DNA of 64,000 nucleotides from Chalara sp. BL73. Its lineage: Eukaryota > Ascomycota > Leotiomycetes > Helotiales. The position numbers and the translations under genes are program-made. Shown here piece after piece: positions 58,889 through 64,000 of this stretch. The stretch's first letter is position 1, and each line of letters starts with the position of its first letter. Location: positions 248,001-312,000 of the forward strand of contig CAKJVC010000049.1 of assembly GCA_918026815.1 (NCBI GenBank). Direction: 5' to 3'. The notes under the pieces were generated by a model. It was not told the origin of the DNA and searched no databases. It saw only the letters and a list, made by a program, of their open reading frames with translations.

Positions 58889-61800
58889 ATGCTTCAGGAT
58901 CCTAATTTGGAAATCGGACAAATCTTACGACACGCTAGCGCTAGTGCTAGCACTAGCTATTCGGATATGCTAGTTACTGATTTTTTAGATCAGGCTGCGG
59001 AATCACTTACTACAGCTATTACTACAGCAGCAAAAATAGCTATTCCAATACAGAAAACTAGCGCTAAAGCTAAGCCCTGGTGGAATGACGAACTACGGGA
59101 ACTACGGCAAACTATGCTACAGTGCAAACGACAGCTAGCACGTGATGCTAGTCGGAAACAGGGATATCTAGTAGCTCGGAATAGCTATTTTTTGGCCATC
59201 AAACGTGCAAAACGCAAGCATTGGAATCAATTTCTGGAAAAAGAGGATCCGCGATCAATTTACAAAGCTATAGCCTATACAAAGGATCGACAAACGGAAA
59301 GATTGCCGACTATATCAGGCCAAACGACATTCCAAAGCAAAGCTAGTACGCTACGTAGCAAGCTGTTCCCTCCGCCACCAATAGCAGCTAATCTAGCTTG
59401 GTACAATTATCGACCTAGTACTAGCTGGGAGTGGCCTAAACTAGCTATTTCGGAGCTAGAGAATGCGTGTTCGGCAAAAATCAAAGGCAAAACGCCAGGT
59501 CCTGATTCAATTAATCAAGATATTGTTCGCCAAGCATATCGTACGCATTCGGAGCTATTTTATAGACTATTCGCTAGTTTATTGAATATCGGTTATCACT
59601 CAAAGTGCTGGAAGCAAGCTACAGGTGTAATACTCAAAAAGTATCAAAAACCTGACTACACAAACCCGACAGTATACAGAGTTATATCGCTACTAAATTG
59701 CTTAGGCAAAATCAGCGAGCGCATACTAGCTCAGCGACTTAGCTATTTAGCGGAAACAACTAGCTTATTGCACAATACGCAAATCGGAGGTCGCTTGAAA
59801 AAATCAGCTATCGACGCGGCAATGCTATTGACAAATGAAGTGCAACAAAATCGACTAGCAAAGCGTACTACAACAACGTTGCTACTAGACATCAAAGGAG
59901 CATTCGATCACGTGGCCAAAAATCAGCTATTAGCTATTTTGCAAAAGCTCGGCATGCCGACTAGCTTGATTTCCTGGGTATCGTCATTTCTAGCTAATCG
60001 ACAATTACGACTGTCGTTCGACAACCAATTAGAGCAATTTAGTACAATTGATACCGGCATTCCGCAAGGCAGTCCTATTTCGCCAATACTATTTTTGATT
60101 TATATACGAGACTTAGCGGCAAAGCTAGCTTCGTCGATTAAAATAGTGTCGTACATGGACGACATGTCATTGACTACGTCATCGACCAGCCTACGGAAAA
60201 ATGTACGCATACTAGAACGCGAAGTAGCTAAACTAGCTGAACTAGCGAGCTTGAATGCAATTCAATTCGATTTGGCCAAAACCGAACTAATCCATTTTAC
60301 GACAGCTAAACTAGCTAGTACAATTAGCTTACGACTACCTGACAACAACGTCGTACAGCCAAAAAAGCTAGTACGCTGGCTAGGCGTCTGGTTCGATTCA
60401 GGACTCACATTCAAGCAACACGTCGCAATACGTACTAGTCAAGCTAGATCTAGTTTTCATCGACTAGCTAGACTAGCTAATACGGAACAAGGTCTTAGTC
60501 CTTTTGCTATTCGACAATTGTACCTCGCTTGCGTGACTAGCGTGGCCGACTACGGAGCAATAATATGGTGGAAAGGTCAAGCACAATTTAGCCGACAATT
60601 ACAATCATTACAGAACCTAGCACTACGCAAAATACTAGGTGTGTTCCGAACTAGCCCTATTTGCCCTATGGAAGTCGAATCGGCATTGTATCCCGCTAGT
60701 GTACGACTTAACGCTAGCGTACGACAATATGCTATTCGAGCTTTGAAGCTTCCTCAAAATCACCCTATCAGACTAGCTACACAAACAGCTACAGCCGGCA
60801 CGCAGCTAGAACGCATCGCTAGTTCAGCTAGTTCAGCTAGTTCAGCTAGTTCAGCTAGTTCAGCTAGTTCAGCTAGTTCAGCTAGTTCAGCTAGTTCAGC
60901 TAGACTAGAGCATATTCAGCACTACAAGTACGCTCCATGGAATCGCACTACGCCGTACAAAGTCGAAATCAGCTCGTTGTCAAAAGAGGACGCTACTACA
61001 ATGCACCAAACTAGCTTGAATCACTTAAGCTACCTTAGTACAATTATCTACTCCGACGCGTCAATAATTCCGAACTCCGATTCGACAGGAGTAGGAATAG
61101 GCTTTATTGCTTTACAATACGACAATCAAGGACGGCCTAAAACAATACATCGTAATATCGACAATATTGGCCAATCACAGCTAGTCTACAATGGAGAGCT
61201 AGAAGGAATCACACAAGCTATCGAATACGCTAGTACAATAGCACAGCCTGGCCAAAACTACAATATCTATGCCGACAATCAAGCCGCACTTCACAGGCTA
61301 AAATCAGCTAACGACAATCCCGGCCAATCACAGCAAGTCAGAGCTAGCGAAGCTACGCTATATGCAATAGAAAAAGGAGCTAGTATTGCACTAAAGTGGG
61401 TTCCAGGGCACACGAATATTTACGGAAACGACCAAGCCGACAAACTAGCTAAACTAGCTACAACTATCGAACCTAGCACTACAACGACTAGTTTTGCAGT
61501 ATTAGGCTGCGAAGCTAAAAAAGCTAATATTGCGGAATGGAAAAATGTGCTAGCAAAGTACGACAGCAAGCCTAGTACAAATCCATTTACGTACAAAAAG
61601 CTATTTCCGTGGAAAATCAAGTCAAAAATACAACTACCGCGCGGAACGACTAGAAAACTAGCCAGCTCGCTATTTCAGCTAAAGCTTGGCCATGGCTATA
61701 TTCGATCATATTTACACAAGCTAGGTTATGTGACGTCCGACAAGTGCGTATGCGGAATGAAGAAAACAGCTCAGCATTTGCTACTTAGCTGTAATAATCT

Positions 61801-62017
61801 TAAGCTAGTTTTAGTTAGATCAAAGCTCAAAAACGACTTTGGAGAAAACAGGCTTACAATGGCTTTATTATTGCACACAACAATCGGCATTAAAAAAACG
61901 CTAGCGTTCCTAAAAGCGACTAGCGTCTGTACTAGACGGAATCACCTGAATAGGCTAGAACGGGAACAGGAGCTAGAGGAGCTAGAAGCGCTAAAGGAGC
62001 TAGAAAAAGAAGAATAA
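58889..62017 (+). CDS. Truncated LINE ORF2 (RT and RNase H, no endonuclease)
   Basis: 1,042 codons open. The ATG is created at the fusion: the last AT of the tail plus the G of GCTTCAG, in frame with the RT reading frame. RT motifs (LLDIKGAFDHV, GIPQGSPISP, YMDD) and RNase H motifs (YSDAS, ELEGI, YADNQAA, GNDQADKLAK) are all present. The ASS repeat is expanded to about ten units (60818-60904). A few changes near the C-terminus, such as CGMKKTAQ for CGTKETAQ, are harmless-looking. Without endonuclease it would not be autonomous. Whether it is expressed is unknown. Confidence 0.85.
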   Translation: MLQDPNLEIGQILRHASASASTSYSDMLVTDFLDQAAESLTTAITTAAKIAIPIQKTSAKAKPWWNDELRELRQTMLQCKRQLARDASRKQGYLVARNSYFLAIKRAKRKHWNQFLEKEDPRSIYKAIAYTKDRQTERLPTISGQTTFQSKASTLRSKLFPPPPIAANLAWYNYRPSTSWEWPKLAISELENACSAKIKGKTPGPDSINQDIVRQAYRTHSELFYRLFASLLNIGYHSKCWKQATGVILKKYQKPDYTNPTVYRVISLLNCLGKISERILAQRLSYLAETTSLLHNTQIGGRLKKSAIDAAMLLTNEVQQNRLAKRTTTTLLLDIKGAFDHVAKNQLLAILQKLGMPTSLISWVSSFLANRQLRLSFDNQLEQFSTIDTGIPQGSPISPILFLIYIRDLAAKLASSIKIVSYMDDMSLTTSSTSLRKNVRILEREVAKLAELASLNAIQFDLAKTELIHFTTAKLASTISLRLPDNNVVQPKKLVRWLGVWFDSGLTFKQHVAIRTSQARSSFHRLARLANTEQGLSPFAIRQLYLACVTSVADYGAIIWWKGQAQFSRQLQSLQNLALRKILGVFRTSPICPMEVESALYPASVRLNASVRQYAIRALKLPQNHPIRLATQTATAGTQLERIASSASSASSASSASSASSASSASSASSARLEHIQHYKYAPWNRTTPYKVEISSLSKEDATTMHQTSLNHLSYLSTIIYSDASIIPNSDSTGVGIGFIALQYDNQGRPKTIHRNIDNIGQSQLVYNGELEGITQAIEYASTIAQPGQNYNIYADNQAALHRLKSANDNPGQSQQVRASEATLYAIEKGASIALKWVPGHTNIYGNDQADKLAKLATTIEPSTTTTSFAVLGCEAKKANIAEWKNVLAKYDSKPSTNPFTYKKLFPWKIKSKIQLPRGTTRKLASSLFQLKLGHGYIRSYLHKLGYVTSDKCVCGMKKTAQHLLLSCNNLKLVLVRSKLKNDFGENRLTMALLLHTTIGIKKTLAFLKATSVCTRRNHLNRLEREQELEELEALKELEKEE
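60818..60904 (+). repeat. 9-bp GCTAGTTCA minisatellite, copy 2 (expanded)
   Basis: About ten near-perfect in-frame units against about five in copy 1 and fragment Z, showing slippage between copies. Confidence 0.88.
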
Positions 62018-62131
62018 ACGTTTGCTACGATTTCATTTGTTTTGCTATTTGCTACAATTAGGGCTAGACCCTCAACATTCACTGGAATAAATTGACTACC
62101 ACCATTGCTTGTACATAAACTAGATAGGAAC

Positions 62132-62151
62132 GCTAGCGCCTAGGCGCTAGC
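62132..62151. repeat. Perfect 20-bp palindrome in LINE 3' UTR (copy 2)
   Basis: Identical to 58813-58832. Confidence 0.9.
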
Positions 62152-62414
62152 CGTGCTACATAGTCCTTGACTGATACAGCACGTTAAAAGGAATAATAAT
62201 AATAATAATAATTAATGTTTATTACCGACAATTACGATAACTTCCAGAATTTCTATTAATATATACTTATTTCAAAACTATAACTACTTATTTAAAAAAA
62301 CAATATTCGATTTCAGCAAGTTTAAATACAATACTAGCAAAATATACTACGCCGAAACAAAACAATTGCTAAAAACGACAAAAAACGCTTAAACGGCATT
62401 TAAATTAAAGTTTT

Positions 62415-62590
62415 TGTTGAGAATCTCTATCTTAGAGGTTCGAGGAAGTGTCATGTATATGAGGTCAAGCACGTGACGGAACGTCACGTAGTTGGCTTGG
62501 CATGGAAAACTCTGTATATAGAACGCGTAGCATACAACCTTACAATACACACTTGTAATTCCTACGCTTCCGCACCCACCCTTTTCAATA
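62415..62590 (+). mobile_element. Solo LTR D with GTTTT target duplication
   Basis: 176 bp, begins TGTTGA and ends TCAATA (a mutated TCAACA), flanked by GTTTT at 62410-62414 and 62591-62595. GC-rich against its surroundings. One CACGTGA at 62470-62476. Confidence 0.75.
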
Positions 62591-63640
62591 GTTTTAACAG
62601 TAAGTTTAATTTAAGCTTTGCTAGCGAAAAACTGTTTGCACGTTCAGGCTGTACAGGCTGTTTAGCAGTTAGTCGTTTAAGCTGTACAGCCAGCTGTTCG
62701 AGTTGTTTAAGCGATTTATATTGTTCGAAAAGCTACAGCTAGCCAGAAGCTTACTCGAGCTAGCGCTTATAAGCTAACTTAGACTTAAAAAACTAGCAAA
62801 AGCTTGAAAGTTATAACTAGTAAACTTTTTCGTTTTTACAACTACAAGCTTAAAGTCAGGTCGGAACTTTAGCCAAAAAACTTTGTTAAAGCAAAAAGAA
62901 ATAGTCGGCTTAACAGCCGGCTTAGCCGGCGTGTATACTTAAATATTAAAATAATTTTTAGTAACGAGTTTATGCTAAACGCTTAGCAACAAAAAATCGA
63001 GCTATTTTCAATTACGTTAAACGGCTTAAACCGAATAATTAAAAATCGAAAGCAAAAACAACAGCTTGTTAAGCTAAAAAAAAAATTGCAAAACTAAATT
63101 CCGAATACTTACTATAGTCGTTTAGCTTTTTTTTCGAAACAAAAATTAAACATTTTAGCTTTATACCGAAGCATTAACTACAAAATCGAGTTTACGAAAA
63201 ACAATATTTTAAAGTTTTGCTATTTAAACAAGCATTTAATCGAAAAACTTAAAATTATACAAAACTATTTAACAGTTAATTTAAAAAAAAGTTTTGTTGT
63301 TACTAGTAAAATTTTTTTTGTATTATTTGTTTTGTTTGCGCGAAAGTCGAACAGTTTATTTCGTTTTTGTGTCGATTACTAAAAACTAAATTCGTTAACT
63401 AAAAAAAACCGGTATTTTTTACTATTAATCGACAAAACGCTAACTAAACTAAACAAAGCTAAAGTTTTTACAAAACTAAATATTTACTAAACATTTTACC
63501 GGATTCGGATTTTTTTGGAATTTAAAAAATTTACAGTATTTTGCATTTGCTATAGTTTGTTTTAATATAAAGTTTTACTTTTTAGCTTTACTAATAAGCC
63601 GACAACGTTTTAAAGCTATATTAACAATATTTTTCGAGAT

Positions 63641-63838
63641 TTGTTAAATGTAATTTGTACAGTATATTTTAATAATATTTTTATTTACTTTAAAAACGAG
63701 TTACAATACAAAACACATGTAAAGCAAATAATTAACAAATTGCAAACTGTCGGTTTACAAACCGATATTAAAAAGTATAAATTTAGTATAAAACAAATAA
63801 AGTACTTAAAATTTATTGTTTCGACTAACAGTATTTAA
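63641..63838 (+). pseudogene. Gypsy reverse transcriptase fragment
   Basis: 65 codons matching the RT palm after the catalytic box. Tyr-Phe-Asn-Asn at 63665-63676 replaces YLDD. It ends at the FIVSTNSI motif. Confidence 0.75.
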
Positions 63839-64000
63839 ATAATTTAAACAAAATACGAGTAATTGCAAACTAAAAACTTTTAAAAACAGTTAAAAAAGTT
63901 TAATTTTTTTTAAAGTTTTGCAAAAAGTTTATTCGAAACTACAGTTAAATTGCAGTATTGCTAATTTAGTTAACTCGTGCTAATTATAAATTTGTTTTCG

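Larger units (their letters stand above)
52856..58890 (+). mobile_element. LINE copy 1, near full length (I/Tad1-like non-LTR retrotransposon)
   Basis: Two-ORF non-LTR element: 5' UTR to about 53024, ORF1 53025-54683 (broken), ORF2 54685-58698 (intact), 3' UTR and (AAT)n tail to 58890. Base composition and codons are unlike the surrounding AT-rich DNA. Stop-free ORF2 means it escaped the mutation that destroyed its neighbours. The 5' limit is approximate, and no target duplication for the whole copy was found. Clade is judged by the EN-RT-RNase H layout and AAT tail; Tad1 or I group is likely. Confidence 0.9.
58891..62212 (+). mobile_element. LINE copy 2, 5'-truncated, fused to the tail of copy 1
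   Basis: Begins GCTTCAGGAT directly after the (AAT)n tail of copy 1, corresponding to ORF2 near 55580 of copy 1, so ORF1 and the endonuclease are absent. It runs through RT, RNase H, the 3' UTR with palindrome, and its own (AAT)n tail at about 62192-62212. High identity to copy 1 throughout. Confidence 0.92.
62213..64000 (+). mobile_element. Decayed Gypsy-type element, plus strand, runs off window
   Basis: AT-rich, no long frames. From about 63410 the plus strand shows RT remnants, with the clearest at 63641-63838 (YFNNIFIYFKNE for the YLDD region, then QTDIKKYKFS and IKYLKFIVST). The part before 63.4 kb may be gag/protease but is not readable. It is split by a solo LTR at 62415-62590. Confidence 0.6.

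Noticed and set aside
62449..62599. Alternative LTR borders TGTCA...TAACA
   Set aside because: Flanks GGAAG/GTAAG do not match, whereas 62415-62590 has a perfect GTTTT duplication.
37202..64000. CRISPR-like or phage-type arrays among the repeats
   Set aside because: Eukaryotic genome; repeats are minisatellites, palindromes and transposons with no spacer structure.

Overview
The window looks like nuclear DNA of a filamentous ascomycete (Pezizomycotina; I lean to Leotiomycetes, but that is only a guess from protein resemblance). The reasons are short GT-AG introns (mostly 45-70 nt) with CTAAC/CTAAT-type branch sites, fungal gene families (CTK1, MCM5, VPS54, a ccg-6-like GPI wall protein, a BYS1/'DNase1' secreted protein, P450s), and a sharp switch from gene-bearing DNA to AT-rich, repeat-mutated transposon DNA. 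Gene models below were spliced by hand, and every one closes in frame.

Layout. 1-14 kb is a conserved housekeeping block: CTK1 (minus, 3' end off the window), MCM5 (minus) and VPS54 (plus) sharing a divergent promoter with an ACGCGT cell-cycle box, then a small cell-wall protein (minus). 14.2-21 kb is nearly 7 kb with no gene I can support, followed by one secreted-protein gene (21.0-21.6 kb). 23-37.2 kb is accessory metabolism: a P450, a decayed MFS transporter, an intact MFS sugar-type transporter divergent from a second P450, and an SDR divergent from a FAD monooxygenase. The two divergent promoters share an identical 10-mer (GCGCCGGTAC), so MFS-P450 and SDR-FMO may be one co-regulated oxidative pathway.

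From 37.3 kb to the end the window is nested transposable elements. Old LTR elements (a Copia-type on the minus strand, a full-length Gypsy-type at 45,811-52,659 with a CGTAC target duplication, and another Gypsy-type at the right edge) are riddled with C-to-T/G-to-A changes. Remaining C almost never follows a pyrimidine unless it precedes G, which differs from textbook CpA-directed RIP. Into this were inserted several solo LTRs with target duplications and a young, barely mutated non-LTR retrotransposon (LINE with endonuclease, reverse transcriptase and RNase H).

The LINE is the most striking content. One long copy (52.9-58.9 kb) has an intact 1,337-codon ORF2, but its ORF1 is broken by a 105-bp insertion of the element's own 3' end flanked by a 15-bp target duplication. 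A second, 5'-truncated copy (58.9-62.2 kb) is fused directly to the (AAT)n tail of the first. The same tail-to-truncated-copy arrangement occurs on the opposite strand at 37.3-38.3 kb. All copies with a complete 3' UTR carry a perfect 20-bp palindrome near the 3' end.
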